64,000 nt of DNA from JADFUS01 sp964368765 (GTDB lineage Bacteria > Bacteroidota > Bacteroidia > Bacteroidales > Rikenellaceae): positions 55,847 to 119,846 of the forward strand of contig CAYJCU010000001.1 in assembly GCA_964368765.1 (NCBI GenBank), given 5' to 3'. How positions within the stretch are numbered: position 1 is the stretch's first letter; the number at the start of each line of letters is the position of its first letter. The position numbers were made by a program, and so were the translations under genes. Positions 17,887 through 28,404 of the stretch are shown piece after piece. The notes below the pieces were generated by a model. That model made no database searches. It saw only the letters and a program-made list of their open reading frames with translations, and had not been told where the DNA came from.

Positions 17887-19059
17887 ATGAAAAAGAACAG
17901 AAAATGGATTTTTATCCTATCAGCACTATTAGGAACAGGAGCAATCATAGGGTGCTCTATTATTAATAAGGGTGGCGACGATGTAGAGCTTCGTTCAACA
18001 TCAGCTATGAGCAAAGAGCTTGAGTTAAATATAATGTCTACTGGTAGTATTCAGCCCGTTACAATGGTTGAAGTGGGTACGCAGGTATCAGGAATAGTAG
18101 AGAAAATTTATGTTGATTTTAATAGCGAGGTAGTTGAGGGGCAACTGCTTGCATCTCTGGATAAGCTAACACTTAATGAGAGGGTAAGACAATCAAAAGC
18201 GGTATTAGAGAATGCAAAAAGTAATGCTGTATATGCAGAGCAGAATTACCAACGCACAAAACGCCTATACGACCAAGGGGCAGCAACGGCGGCCAAGCTA
18301 GAAGAGGCAGAGAATAAGTTACAAACGGCTAACGGTTCGGTAATATCATCAGAGGCCGATTATAGTCAAGCTTGTGTAAACCTATCTTATGCAGATATAT
18401 ACTCGCCTATCTCAGGACGTATATTAAACCGTGCTGTGGATGAGGGACAGACAGTAGCCGCTTCGTTTAGTACTCCTACCCTCTTTACTATTGCAAACGA
18501 CCTTAAGAAGATGCAGGTTGAAGTTGATGTTGATGAGGCAGATATAGGGCATGTTAAAGTGGGGCAAAGTGCATCATTTACTGTTGATACATACCCTGGC
18601 GAGGAGTTTTCGGGTACTGTATCGCAGATACGACTAGAGCCAACAGAGAGTTCGAATGTAATAACATATACCGTTATTGTTGATGCTCCTAATCCAGATG
18701 AGAGATTATATCCAGGTATGACAGCCAACATAACTATCACTACACAATCGCCTAAGGGTATATGTGTTCCGTCAGAGGCACTATATTTCAACCCATCGCC
18801 CGAAACTGTTGCAAACTATACCATTGTTAATAGAGCACAAACAGAGAGTAAGGTGTGGTATACAGAGGGAGAAAAAATTATCTCAAAAGATGTAACAGTA
18901 GGGGCATCAGATGGTGTTGAGACAATTATTTTGAGTGGCGTTAATCTGGGCGATAATATTATCACAGGTATTGTTCCGAAAATAAAGGCACCAGAGGGCG
19001 AGAGTGTATCTATAATGGGGCCTCCTAAAGGCAATAGACCACCTCCAGGTTCTATGTAA
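17887..19059 (+). CDS. MacA-like periplasmic adaptor (HlyD/RND family)
   Basis: The 390-residue protein has an N-terminal hydrophobic segment ending in IIGC, a possible lipobox. Next come a biotinyl-lipoyl-like domain (VSGIVEKIYVDFNSEVVEGQ), a helical hairpin (about 95-155), beta-barrel domains and a Pro/Gly-rich tail. It would bridge the MacB-type pump (next two genes) and the TolC channel (previous gene). Typical MacA is anchored by a transmembrane helix; this one may be a lipoprotein. It lies 9 bases behind the channel gene. Confidence 0.9.
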   Translation: MKKNRKWIFILSALLGTGAIIGCSIINKGGDDVELRSTSAMSKELELNIMSTGSIQPVTMVEVGTQVSGIVEKIYVDFNSEVVEGQLLASLDKLTLNERVRQSKAVLENAKSNAVYAEQNYQRTKRLYDQGAATAAKLEEAENKLQTANGSVISSEADYSQACVNLSYADIYSPISGRILNRAVDEGQTVAASFSTPTLFTIANDLKKMQVEVDVDEADIGHVKVGQSASFTVDTYPGEEFSGTVSQIRLEPTESSNVITYTVIVDAPNPDERLYPGMTANITITTQSPKGICVPSEALYFNPSPETVANYTIVNRAQTESKVWYTEGEKIISKDVTVGASDGVETIILSGVNLGDNIITGIVPKIKAPEGESVSIMGPPKGNRPPPGSM

Positions 19060-19122
19060 TCGAACCTTTAGAAAAGTTAATATTTTAATAAGAATAGTTA
19101 ATAATTTGCATTTATTAAAGAG

Positions 19123-19872
19123 ATGAAAGAGGTATTAAAAATAGAGCGTCTAACCAGAACGTTCACTATGGGCTCAGAGAAGGTGCACGCTCTACGTGGC
19201 ATATCGTTTAGCGTTAATGAGGGCGAATTTGTATCTATAATGGGAACAAGTGGCTCTGGTAAGAGTACGCTACTGAATATATTGGGCTGTTTAGATCAAC
19301 CAACATCGGGTGACTACCTTATTGATGGTGTCTCAGCCGCAACACAAAATGATATAGAGTTATCACTAATACGTAATCGTAAGATTGGTTTTGTATTTCA
19401 ATCATACAATCTTCTGCCACGTACCACCGCTCTAGAGCAGGTAGAACTACCACTACTATACAACCCAAATATAGGTAGTAAAGAGAGACGTGAGAGGGCT
19501 TATCATGCCCTTGAGCAGGTGGGCTTATCAGACAGAGTAGGACACTATCCTAACCAGCTGAGTGGCGGACAGCAACAGAGGGTGGCAATAGCTAGGGCAC
19601 TTGTTAATGACCCTGTTATGATATTAGCAGACGAGGCTACGGGTAATCTAGACACACGCACCTCTTATGAGGTGATGGCACTATTTCAAGAGCTTAACTC
19701 AAAAGGTAAAACTATCTGTTTTGTTACTCATGAGACCGATATAGCGTCATTCACTTCACGCTCTATACGTCTACGTGACGGGCTAATAATAGCAGATGAG
19801 ATTATCTCTCCTGCCTCAGCAGCCGCAGCACTTGCTGCACTACCAACTAATCAAGATTATCAATTTGAATAA
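19123..19872 (+). CDS. MacB/LolD-type ABC transporter ATPase
   Basis: The 249-residue protein has Walker A GTSGSGKST (about 42-50), the signature LSGGQQQRVAIARAL and Walker B MILADEATGNLD, with the LolD/MacB-type Q-loop FVFQSYNLLPR. It supplies energy to the FtsX-fold permease encoded next. In MacB the two are one chain; here they are separate genes 12 bases apart. The C-terminus has an Ala-rich tail of about 20 residues. Confidence 0.94.
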   Translation: MKEVLKIERLTRTFTMGSEKVHALRGISFSVNEGEFVSIMGTSGSGKSTLLNILGCLDQPTSGDYLIDGVSAATQNDIELSLIRNRKIGFVFQSYNLLPRTTALEQVELPLLYNPNIGSKERRERAYHALEQVGLSDRVGHYPNQLSGGQQQRVAIARALVNDPVMILADEATGNLDTRTSYEVMALFQELNSKGKTICFVTHETDIASFTSRSIRLRDGLIIADEIISPASAAAALAALPTNQDYQFE

Positions 19873-19884
19873 ACAGCCGATATT

Positions 19885-21102
19885 ATGAAATGGTATAACT
19901 ATATAGTCATAGCCTATAAGGCATTGATTCGCAACAAAACACGAGCATTCTTAACAATGTTAGGTATCATAATTGGTATCGCATCAGTAATATCGGTTAT
20001 GACCCTTGGCGAGGCCTCAACAGAAGATGTTAGAAAAGAGATTGCATCTACTGGAACAAATATGATTATCATCTCACCTAAGTCTGAGGATAGAGGGGGA
20101 GTAAATATGGGTCGTACACAAGCGCAAACACTTTACCCAAAAGATGTTGAGTATCTACGCAATAATTGTGAATATATAACAGCTGTTTCGGCATCAGTAA
20201 CCTCTTCAGGACAGGTAATTTATGGAACAAATAATGCACCCACTACCCTTAATGGTGTTGATGTACAATTTCCATATATAAAACAACTTGAGATAGAGAG
20301 CGGTACATTTTTCTCTGAGCGTGATGTACAGACACTAGCTAAGGTGTGTGTAGTGGGAAAGACAATAGTAGACGAGCTTTTCGATGGTAAAAACCCAATA
20401 GGAGAGTATCTACGTTTTAACGGCATACCACTTAAAGTTATTGGGGTTTTAGAGTCAAAAGGGCAGAATGCTATGGGACAAGACCAAGATGATATTGTGT
20501 ATGCACCCTATACAACTGTTCAGAAACGTATCCTAGCTATTGATTTTCTTCACACTATCTATACAAGTGCCGCAAGCGAAGAGTTATCAGATGCAGCTGT
20601 TGAAGAGATAGAGCTTGCTATGCGTATGTCTCACACCATAACATCTGAAGAGGATGTAGATTTTGAGATATTCACTCAGGCTGAGATGTTATCTATGATA
20701 AATAATGTTACAGGTATCCTTACAACACTATTAACAGCGGTGGCGGCTATCTCTCTAATAGTGGGAGGGGTTGGTATTATGAATATAATGTATGTAACAG
20801 TAACAGAACGTACTAGAGAGATAGGTTTAAGAATGTCTTTAGGAGCTCAGAAAAACTATGTTCTTAAGCAGTTCCTTACAGAATCAATCATTTTATCGCT
20901 CATAGGTGGTATAATCGGAATTGTATTTGGTGTAGTGATAAGCTACATAGCAGGCTCTATGCTTAACTGGGAGATAACTATAAGTCCTCTAACGTTATTA
21001 GCAACATTCTCAATATGTTTCTTTGAGGGGCTATTCTTCGGTTGGTATCCAGCACGTAAGGCATCACAGTTAGACCCAATAGTGGCATTGAGATATGAGT
21101 AG
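19885..21102 (+). CDS. MacB-type ABC permease (FtsX fold)
   Basis: The 405-residue protein has one N-terminal membrane helix (about 20-42), a periplasmic MacB core domain of about 220 residues, and three C-terminal helices (about 275-300, 325-350, 365-388) ending in the family motif WYPARKASQLDPIVALRYE. MacB-type exporters drive macrolides, peptides or lipoproteins out through MacA and TolC by mechanotransmission. No substrate can be named. It is the last gene of the operon. Confidence 0.94.
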   Translation: MKWYNYIVIAYKALIRNKTRAFLTMLGIIIGIASVISVMTLGEASTEDVRKEIASTGTNMIIISPKSEDRGGVNMGRTQAQTLYPKDVEYLRNNCEYITAVSASVTSSGQVIYGTNNAPTTLNGVDVQFPYIKQLEIESGTFFSERDVQTLAKVCVVGKTIVDELFDGKNPIGEYLRFNGIPLKVIGVLESKGQNAMGQDQDDIVYAPYTTVQKRILAIDFLHTIYTSAASEELSDAAVEEIELAMRMSHTITSEEDVDFEIFTQAEMLSMINNVTGILTTLLTAVAAISLIVGGVGIMNIMYVTVTERTREIGLRMSLGAQKNYVLKQFLTESIILSLIGGIIGIVFGVVISYIAGSMLNWEITISPLTLLATFSICFFEGLFFGWYPARKASQLDPIVALRYE

Positions 21103-21254
21103 GTTAATAAAAAAGGTAGTTTCTAAAAAAAATTACTAATTTAATCCATACACGTTATAGGCATCAGTAAAGCCATTTATAAACACCTATCAACTAATAC
21201 GTTATATATATTTATATGTTATTTTACCCTCTGTAAAATAGCGAATATAGGATT

Positions 21255-21310
21255 AAACTGCAAAGCAAACTGAAAATTTTATTAAAAAATTTCGGTTTGC
21301 TTTGCAGTTT
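21255..21310 (+). repeat. Long AT-rich hairpin ahead of fecR
   Basis: The arm AAACTGCAAAGCAAAC is the exact reverse complement of GTTTGCTTTGCAGTTT, with nearly paired inner bases. The hairpin lies 45 bases before the fecR ATG and about 150 bases behind the efflux operon. It has no strong T-run, so it may be a weak terminator for the upstream operon or a structured leader for fecR. A smaller hairpin (TATTTTAC/GTAAAATA, 21220-21240) lies just before it. Nothing else is seen in 21103-21355. Confidence 0.6.
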
Positions 21311-21355
21311 TCCTGTTTTACATCTGTCTTACTTAATATAAACAGCACAATATAT

Positions 21356-22540
21356 ATGAAAAAAGATAAAAATATAACAAATAAAGAGATTCAGCAAATA
21401 AGTAGGAGTATTAATGTTGCTGAAGAGTTAGCTCAACTCTCACATGAGGATGTAAAGCAGGTTGCTGATTGGAATAAATATCCAAACTTATCTCGCTTTA
21501 TCTATAATAATAAATATAGCGAAGAGTATATATCGGGGATAGAGCAAAAGAGCACTAAGACGGGGGACTCTTTTAATAGAAAGCAGTTGTCTGAAGATAT
21601 TATCTCTAAGATAACAAAAAGAGATAGTATGATAAAGCGTAGGCGTATTATGATTATATCTAGCTGTGCGGCGGCTATCCTTGCACTATCTGCAGTGATA
21701 TATAACAACACTACTAGCCCTGAAGCTAGTTATACAATAGCCCCTTATGTTGCTAAAAATATTGTTATGACCGAGCCTGTTATCGTAACATCATCGGGAG
21801 AGCACCATAATCTTAGTTCACTATCTGAGAGTAGTGATAACAAGTATCAGATAGTTGATAATGTGATAACCTATGCAGGTAAAAAGCAGGCTAAAAAAAG
21901 TGAGGTTGAGTATAACGAGCTTATTATACCTACACAAAAAAGTTATCGTTTAGCTCTGTCTGACGGCAGTGAGGTGGTTGTGAATGGTGGTAGTAGGTTA
22001 CGCTATCCTGTATCTTTTGGAGACGAGGAGAGGCGAGTAGAGGTAAGTGGCGAGGCCTATTTTATTATCAAGAAAGATAGCAGACCATTTATTGTTAATA
22101 GCGACGATGTTGATTTAAGAGTGTATGGTACTGAGTTTAATGTAAATAACCGCAACAAGAAAATTGAAACAGTACTTGTTAAGGGTAGCCTGGGTGTTCA
22201 GTATGGCAGTGATGGTGCTGAGGAGATATTAGAGCCTAATGAGAGAGCAATCTATAACCCACAAGATAGTGCTGTTGTTGTAGATGTGGTAGATGTGAGA
22301 AATCATATCTCATGGGTAGACAACTATTTTGGTTTCTACAATGAGAGTTTAAGTGATATATTAGAGGAGTTATCAAACTGGTATGGTGTAACTTTCCATA
22401 GCCATAAGAATCTAAAAGATATAAAACTGAGGATGCATATAAGCAGGGATAAACCAATTGATGTTATCCTTGAATCTATATCATATATTGTGGATGTTGA
22501 ATTTGTAGAGAAGAAAGGAGGAGAATATTACATGAAATAG
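21356..22540 (+). CDS. FecR-type anti-sigma / sigma regulator
   Basis: I start at the ATG at 21356 (MKKDKNITNKEIQ) rather than the TTG at 21302, which lies in the hairpin. The 394-residue protein has a cytosolic part of about 90 residues, one membrane helix (IMIISSCAAAILALSAVIY), and a periplasmic FecR domain with KSYRLALSDGSEVVVNGGSRL, the SGEAYFIIKKDSRPFIV strand region, and a C-terminal SWVDNYFGFYNESLSDILEEL segment. FecR receives a signal from the STN domain of a TonB-dependent receptor, here the next gene, and controls an ECF sigma factor. No sigma gene is adjacent. Confidence 0.92.
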   Translation: MKKDKNITNKEIQQISRSINVAEELAQLSHEDVKQVADWNKYPNLSRFIYNNKYSEEYISGIEQKSTKTGDSFNRKQLSEDIISKITKRDSMIKRRRIMIISSCAAAILALSAVIYNNTTSPEASYTIAPYVAKNIVMTEPVIVTSSGEHHNLSSLSESSDNKYQIVDNVITYAGKKQAKKSEVEYNELIIPTQKSYRLALSDGSEVVVNGGSRLRYPVSFGDEERRVEVSGEAYFIIKKDSRPFIVNSDDVDLRVYGTEFNVNNRNKKIETVLVKGSLGVQYGSDGAEEILEPNERAIYNPQDSAVVVDVVDVRNHISWVDNYFGFYNESLSDILEELSNWYGVTFHSHKNLKDIKLRMHISRDKPIDVILESISYIVDVEFVEKKGGEYYMK

Positions 22541-22604
22541 TGAACAAATAATGATTTAAAAAATTAAAAAAATAATTTAAGTATTAACTGCAAAAAAAGA
22601 AAAA

Positions 22605-25600
22605 ATGAAGAAAAGTTACTTTTTATTATTAATTTTAATGCTATCCACCACAATTTCTAGTTCCGCCAATATGGTGACAACTAATGAGGTGTTATCTTCT
22701 ACAATGCAAGATAAGAGAGTAAGCATTACATGTGAAAACATGAGCCTTGAAGATATATTAATGCTTATCAGTAAGCAGACAGGCATTGGATATAGTTATG
22801 ATAAGAGTGTTGATGCAACACAAGCAATCTATTCATTAGAGGTTGCAGACCAAAGTATTAAGAGTGTATTAGACCAACTACTTATGGATACACCTTATAC
22901 TTATAAGGTATCTGGCGGAGATATGATAACTATATTTAAACAACCATCTAATAGCAGCGATACAACAACTATTAGAAACGAAATTGTTATTATCCCGATT
23001 AAAGGTAAGGTTACACATCGCAAAAATCCTCTTGTAGGAGCTACTATCATCAAGGAAGATGGAACAGGAACTGTTACTGATGATGATGGAAATTTCATTC
23101 TTAATGTTCAAATTGGCACAGAGATAGAGGTTGGATATTATGGCATGAAGAGCAGAGTGATAACCATTACGGAGGAGAACGATGACAAGATGTTAGTGAT
23201 TGAACTTCAAGAGGATGAACTAGCTATCGACGATGTTATTACTACTGGTTATGTTAATGTTCGTAAGCAAGGATTTACAGGTAATACCGTAACAATCAAG
23301 CGTGAGGAGCTTCTTAAAGCCTCAAAGACAAATGTTGTTAAGGCTCTTCAAACATTCGATCCTTCATTTAGAATGGTGGTTAATAATATGTGGGGTTCAG
23401 ACCCTAACGCACTTCCAGAGATGAATATTCGTGGTGCTAGTAGTATTGCAAAGCAACAAGCTACATTCAATGCTGATGGAACAGTAACACGTAATGACTT
23501 ATCAAAATCAAATCTACAAGATAACCCTAACCTACCTACATTTATAATGGATGGTTTTGAGATTAGCGCTACTAAACTATATGATTTCGACCCTAGCCGT
23601 ATTGAGAGTATTACTATTCTTAAAGATGCAGCTGCAACAGCACTATATGGTTCGAGAGCATCTAATGGTGTGGTTGTAATAACAACTGTTCAACCTAAAG
23701 CGGGCGAGGTTAGCGTGCAGTATAACTATGTAGGAACTGTTCAGGCTCCAGACCTTAGTGATTATAGACTACTAAATGCAGCAGATAAACTGGAGGTTGA
23801 GAGACTTGCTGGTTACTATACATGGGATCCCGCTCTTAATGAACTTGAAGATTCTTATGATTTAGCTAGAGAGTATAATAATAAGCGTGCTGATGTACTT
23901 AGAGGGGTAGATACTGATTGGTTAGCTCTTCCGCTACAAAATGTGTTTAATAGCAAGCACTCTTTATATGTTGATGGTGGTTCAGAGAATCTACGTTTTG
24001 GTCTAGATCTTAACTACACTGATGGTGATGGTGTTATGAAGGGTTCAGGACGTGATAATTATAGTGCAGGTTTATATGTTCAATACACATATAAGAATTT
24101 AGCTATTCGTAACTACACATCTTTCCAGCAAACAATATCAACAGAGTCTCCTTATGGTGATTTCTCAGACTATGCAGACCAGCAACCTTATGATGCTTAT
24201 GAGGATGAGAATGGTGAGTTACTACGTGAATTAGAGTGGGGTTCTGGTACATTTAACAAGTTAAATCCGCTTTATGAGTCTACTTTGGGTAACTTTAATA
24301 GAAGTGAGAGTAAAGAGTTTATTAACAACCTATCTATCAATTGGAATATAACTAGAGACCTACTATTTAAGAGTCAATTTAGTATGACTTTAAATAACGG
24401 TGGCAGAGATGAGTTCTATGATCCACTATCTTTGAACAGTAGAAATATAAATATTGCATCTGATGATAATTCACAATCAGGCACATATTATCTATCTAGC
24501 AGCGAGGATATAAGTATTGAATTTAACTCTATACTATCATACAATAAGAATATTAATAATCACATGATTAATGCTTCGGCAGGATATGAGGTGAGAGAGA
24601 GTAATAATGATTACACATCTTCTACATATATTGGTTTCCCATCAGGAACACTATCGTCTCCACAATATGCAGCAGCAGAATATGGACGTACCTCTTTCAG
24701 TGATGGCAGAGTGCGCAGCCTTGGTGGATTCTTATCAGTAAACTACTCATATAAAGATATATATCTTTTCGACTTATCATCTCGTTATGAGGGCTCTTCT
24801 AACTTTGGATCAGATAAACCTTATGGACTTTTCTGGGCAACTGGTTTTGGTATCAATATCCATAAATACGATTTTATGAAGAGTGTAAAGTGGGTTGATA
24901 TGTTACGTCTACGTGGTTCTTACGGAGAGACAGGTAAGGCAAACTTTGCCCCTTATCAAGCAAGAACAACATTCGAAGTTCTTACTGACGAGTGGTATAA
25001 GACTGGTTACGGAGCTGAGTTAAAGGCGTTAGGTAATAGCAGACTATCATGGGAGAGAACACTAACACTAGATGTCGGAGGAGAGGTTTCCTTATTCAAT
25101 GACAGACTATATGTTAAGGCTACCTATTATGAGAAGCGCACTAAAGATTTGGTTAGTTCAGTAACTCTTCCATCTTCAACAGGTTTTACAACATATTACG
25201 ACAATGTGGGTGAGACTTCGAATATTGGTTATGAGCTTGACTTGAGAGTTAAGGCTATTGACACTAAAGATGTGCAGTTAGTTATCAATGCTAACCTTGC
25301 TCATAATAAGAATACATTAGAGAAGATTTCAGACAGCCAGAAGGCTTATAACCTAAAGGTACAAGAGTCTTTTGACTATTTCAACCATTTCACCCTTAAT
25401 AATCTAGGTTTAGAAAATGTTGTTCCTTTCTTACAGTATGAAGAGGGTGGTTCGCAGACAGCTATATATGGTGTTAAATCTTTAGGTATCAATCCAGCAA
25501 CGGGTCAAGATGTGTATGTAACAAGCTTGGGTACACTTACAGATAAGTGGGTAGCTAGTGATCAGGTTATATTAGGTGATACACAGCCTATGGCACAGGG

Positions 25601-26051
25601 TGCATTTGGTTTTAGTCTTACTTACAAGCAGTTCAACCTATACACTAGCTTTATGTATGAGTTTGGAGGAGACCAATTCAACCAAACACTTATGGATAAG
25701 ATTGAGAATGTGAATATCTACGCAACAAATGTTGATGAGAGAGTATTATCTGAGCGTTGGAGCACACCAAATGTTGCGGCTAAGTATAAGGCACTACAAT
25801 ACGACAAAACTAATACATATCTTACGAAGCCAAACTCTCGTTTTGTGCAGGAGTACAATATGTTATCTCTATCATCAGTAGAGTTAAGCTACGACTTCAA
25901 AACTTCATTGATTGAGAGATATAAATTGAGTATGCTACGTTTAACTATCGGTATGAATGATATGTTATACCTTTCAAACATACAACAAGAGAGAGGATTA
26001 AGTTACCCATACGCTAGGGTAATAAACTTCTCACTAAGAGCCTCTTTCTAG
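22605..26051 (+). CDS. SusC/RagA TonB-dependent receptor with STN signalling domain
   Basis: The 1148-residue protein has a signal peptide (about 1-22), an STN domain (about 35-100, MSLEDILMLISKQTGIGYSY), a carboxypeptidase-like beta sandwich (about 128-200, VGATIIKEDGTGTVTDDDGNF), a plug (about 215-370, with LPEMNIRGASSI and LKDAAATALYGSRASNGVV) and a large beta barrel ending FSLRASF. Such receptors import large nutrients into the periplasm by TonB energy with the SusD lid encoded next. The STN domain should signal to FecR, so the locus probably induces itself on substrate. The nutrient is not identifiable; no glycoside hydrolase or peptidase is linked. Confidence 0.96.
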   Translation: MKKSYFLLLILMLSTTISSSANMVTTNEVLSSTMQDKRVSITCENMSLEDILMLISKQTGIGYSYDKSVDATQAIYSLEVADQSIKSVLDQLLMDTPYTYKVSGGDMITIFKQPSNSSDTTTIRNEIVIIPIKGKVTHRKNPLVGATIIKEDGTGTVTDDDGNFILNVQIGTEIEVGYYGMKSRVITITEENDDKMLVIELQEDELAIDDVITTGYVNVRKQGFTGNTVTIKREELLKASKTNVVKALQTFDPSFRMVVNNMWGSDPNALPEMNIRGASSIAKQQATFNADGTVTRNDLSKSNLQDNPNLPTFIMDGFEISATKLYDFDPSRIESITILKDAAATALYGSRASNGVVVITTVQPKAGEVSVQYNYVGTVQAPDLSDYRLLNAADKLEVERLAGYYTWDPALNELEDSYDLAREYNNKRADVLRGVDTDWLALPLQNVFNSKHSLYVDGGSENLRFGLDLNYTDGDGVMKGSGRDNYSAGLYVQYTYKNLAIRNYTSFQQTISTESPYGDFSDYADQQPYDAYEDENGELLRELEWGSGTFNKLNPLYESTLGNFNRSESKEFINNLSINWNITRDLLFKSQFSMTLNNGGRDEFYDPLSLNSRNINIASDDNSQSGTYYLSSSEDISIEFNSILSYNKNINNHMINASAGYEVRESNNDYTSSTYIGFPSGTLSSPQYAAAEYGRTSFSDGRVRSLGGFLSVNYSYKDIYLFDLSSRYEGSSNFGSDKPYGLFWATGFGINIHKYDFMKSVKWVDMLRLRGSYGETGKANFAPYQARTTFEVLTDEWYKTGYGAELKALGNSRLSWERTLTLDVGGEVSLFNDRLYVKATYYEKRTKDLVSSVTLPSSTGFTTYYDNVGETSNIGYELDLRVKAIDTKDVQLVINANLAHNKNTLEKISDSQKAYNLKVQESFDYFNHFTLNNLGLENVVPFLQYEEGGSQTAIYGVKSLGINPATGQDVYVTSLGTLTDKWVASDQVILGDTQPMAQGAFGFSLTYKQFNLYTSFMYEFGGDQFNQTLMDKIENVNIYATNVDERVLSERWSTPNVAAKYKALQYDKTNTYLTKPNSRFVQEYNMLSLSSVELSYDFKTSLIERYKLSMLRLTIGMNDMLYLSNIQQERGLSYPYARVINFSLRASF

Positions 26052-26104
26052 GTATATAGTAAACGGGACGTAAATATAATTATGAACGAAAAAATTATAA
26101 TGTT

Positions 26105-27616
26105 ATGAAAATAAGAAAATATATAATAGCATTGACAATCTTATTGTCCACCTCATGTGCTGACTGGTTAAATGTAATACCAACTAATGAGGTTGTGGAA
26201 GAGGATATGTATGCTGAAGCTACGGGATACCATAATGTTCTTAACGGGCTATATAAAAATATGGCAAAGCCATCACATTATGGCGCTTCACTTACTTTCG
26301 GAATGGTAGATGCTTTAGGAGATGTTTACAACTCTGAAAGAGTAGATAGTTTCTACGGTGAAGGATTATCTTCTTACTCTCCACTGTATCGTATATCACT
26401 ATACAGCTATACCTATAATGCAGAGGTTATTTCGATGATTGACAATACTTGGGAGTCTGGTTATAATGTAATTATTAATGCAAACAGCTTAATAAATAGT
26501 ATTAAAGAGGCAGACAACTCAATATTTAGATTTGGCGAAGAGGAGAAAAATCTAATTCTAGGTGAGGCACTTGCTATTAGAGCACTTTGTCATTTTGATA
26601 TAGCTAGACTATTTGCCCCGTCATTCACTGTTGATGGTGGCGAAGAGTTAATTCACTACAACACTGAGAGTGATATTAATAGTCCTAATTTCACTACTAA
26701 CGCTCAATCTACTGAGGAGATATTTAAGTTAATAGAGGCGGATCTACTTATGGCTAATGAATATATCTCGGCTTACGACACATTAACTCCTGACCGCCAA
26801 AGATTACTTAGTACAGATTATCGTTTCTCTCCAACAACAGGGATGGATGCAGTAGATTTATTCTATCAGTATAGAGGTTACCGTGTTAATGCAATAGCTG
26901 TTAATGCTCTTTTGGCTCGTATGTATAACTATTGGGGTAAGCACGATTTAGCAGCACATTATGCTAATATAGTTATTAACTACACTTACACAAGCAACGA
27001 CACAGAGTATTCTGCATTATCGTTCTCTAGTGGATGGAGTGTCTCAAAAGATAGAAAGTTTGAAGAGGGTTTAATTTTCGCTCTCTCTTATCCTAAATTA
27101 ATGACAGATTATCAAAGTTATCTAGTAGGAAATAGTGTCCTAACACTAAAACATTATGAGGATTTATTTTTAGATTATGAGTATGCTGATGGAGGAGATT
27201 ATCGCTCTAAGAACCTAATAGAGGTTGCTGATAGTTGGTACGAAGAGGCTTATCCTCTAAAAAATATCCCTCATCCTGATGATGATGATATAATAGACAG
27301 AGCTGCAGATATGGTTCCTATGATACGATTAAGTGAAATGTATTTTATACTAGCAGACTACTATGCAGCTAATGGCAATTTTGGTATGGCTGAAGATGCT
27401 ATCAACACAGTAAGAGAGGGAAGAAACTGCTCAAGTGCATCATTTAACATATCTGATATGGAGGAGTACAAAGAGGTATATCTAAATGAGTTCCATAGAG
27501 AGTTTTTCCAAGAGGGACAGATATTCTATCAACATAAGAAATATAATGACCTGATTACTAAAAGAATGACAGAAGAGAATTTTGTACTTCCTCTACCTGA
27601 GAGTCAGTCAATATAA
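26105..27616 (+). CDS. SusD/RagB nutrient-binding lipoprotein
   Basis: The 503-residue protein has a lipoprotein signal (LLSTSC, Cys about 18) followed by the mostly helical SusD fold: N-terminal segment YHNVLNGLYKNM, tetratricopeptide-like helices with AIRALCHFDIARLF, and a C-terminal YKEVYLNEFHREFFQEGQ with the family's late charged motif. It forms the lid of the SusC barrel on the cell surface. It is in the same transcription unit, 53 bases behind susC. Confidence 0.95.
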   Translation: MKIRKYIIALTILLSTSCADWLNVIPTNEVVEEDMYAEATGYHNVLNGLYKNMAKPSHYGASLTFGMVDALGDVYNSERVDSFYGEGLSSYSPLYRISLYSYTYNAEVISMIDNTWESGYNVIINANSLINSIKEADNSIFRFGEEEKNLILGEALAIRALCHFDIARLFAPSFTVDGGEELIHYNTESDINSPNFTTNAQSTEEIFKLIEADLLMANEYISAYDTLTPDRQRLLSTDYRFSPTTGMDAVDLFYQYRGYRVNAIAVNALLARMYNYWGKHDLAAHYANIVINYTYTSNDTEYSALSFSSGWSVSKDRKFEEGLIFALSYPKLMTDYQSYLVGNSVLTLKHYEDLFLDYEYADGGDYRSKNLIEVADSWYEEAYPLKNIPHPDDDDIIDRAADMVPMIRLSEMYFILADYYAANGNFGMAEDAINTVREGRNCSSASFNISDMEEYKEVYLNEFHREFFQEGQIFYQHKKYNDLITKRMTEENFVLPLPESQSI

Positions 27617-27647
27617 GATTAAGTAACGTAATAAAATAGAAGATATT

Positions 27648-28373
27648 ATGAAGAGTATAATAAAGATATTTATTGGCATAGTTGCACTATCATTAACCGT
27701 GATGAGTTGTAACGAGAGCGATACTATTACATTTGGAGATGAGAACTATATCTATTTTGACAAATACACTCCTGGAACAACTGATAGGATTGATACTGTT
27801 AAATATTCGTTCTCATACTTTCCAACAGAGGATAAGATAGTACACCATTTTAAGGTATCATTAATAGGGCACTATCTTACAGAAGATAAAGAGTATAAGA
27901 TTGAGGTGCTAGATGGCGAAGATGAAGATGGTGTACCATACACAACAGCACTTAGCGACCACTATGAGATAACGGAGACACCTATTTTTAGAAAAGATAG
28001 AGTTTCAGATACTCTTACAGTAACGCTATTTAAAGATAAGGTGAAAGAGGGTGAAGAGTATTATCTAACTTTACGTCTTGTTGCTAATGAGAACTTCGGT
28101 TTAGGGTATTACGACTATAAAGATGTTAAGATTAGATATAACAATGCCGACGAGAAACCTCTATGGTGGAATGCTGAGATAACTGCAACAATATTTGGAG
28201 AATACTCTAAAGAGAAGCTACACACAATTATGTTGGCTAACCCTGGTTTTGTTTCAACTGAGGGTATGGGTCTAACAGAGATGCGTAAGATAGCTCTTAA
28301 GACCAAAGATTATATTGCAGAGAACAATATCAAAGAGGCCGATGGCACTGATATGACTATGCCTATCTACTAA
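27648..28373 (+). CDS. DUF4843-type surface lipoprotein
   Basis: The 241-residue protein begins with a lipoprotein signal (LTVMSC, Cys about 21). It has the beginning typical of the DUF4843 family (NYIYFDKYTPG and a following KYSFSY strand) and two apparent beta-rich halves. Family members almost always follow a SusC/SusD pair and precede a PKD-like lipoprotein, as here. They are thought to be accessory surface-exposed binding proteins; the ligand is unknown. Confidence 0.8.
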   Translation: MKSIIKIFIGIVALSLTVMSCNESDTITFGDENYIYFDKYTPGTTDRIDTVKYSFSYFPTEDKIVHHFKVSLIGHYLTEDKEYKIEVLDGEDEDGVPYTTALSDHYEITETPIFRKDRVSDTLTVTLFKDKVKEGEEYYLTLRLVANENFGLGYYDYKDVKIRYNNADEKPLWWNAEITATIFGEYSKEKLHTIMLANPGFVSTEGMGLTEMRKIALKTKDYIAENNIKEADGTDMTMPIY

Positions 28374-28404
28374 ACAATAATTATTAACGCATAAATGTAA
28401 ATAT

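Noticed and set aside
21103..21355. Possible riboswitch ahead of fecR
   Set aside because: There are two hairpins but no known riboswitch core sequence; they fit a terminator or leader better.
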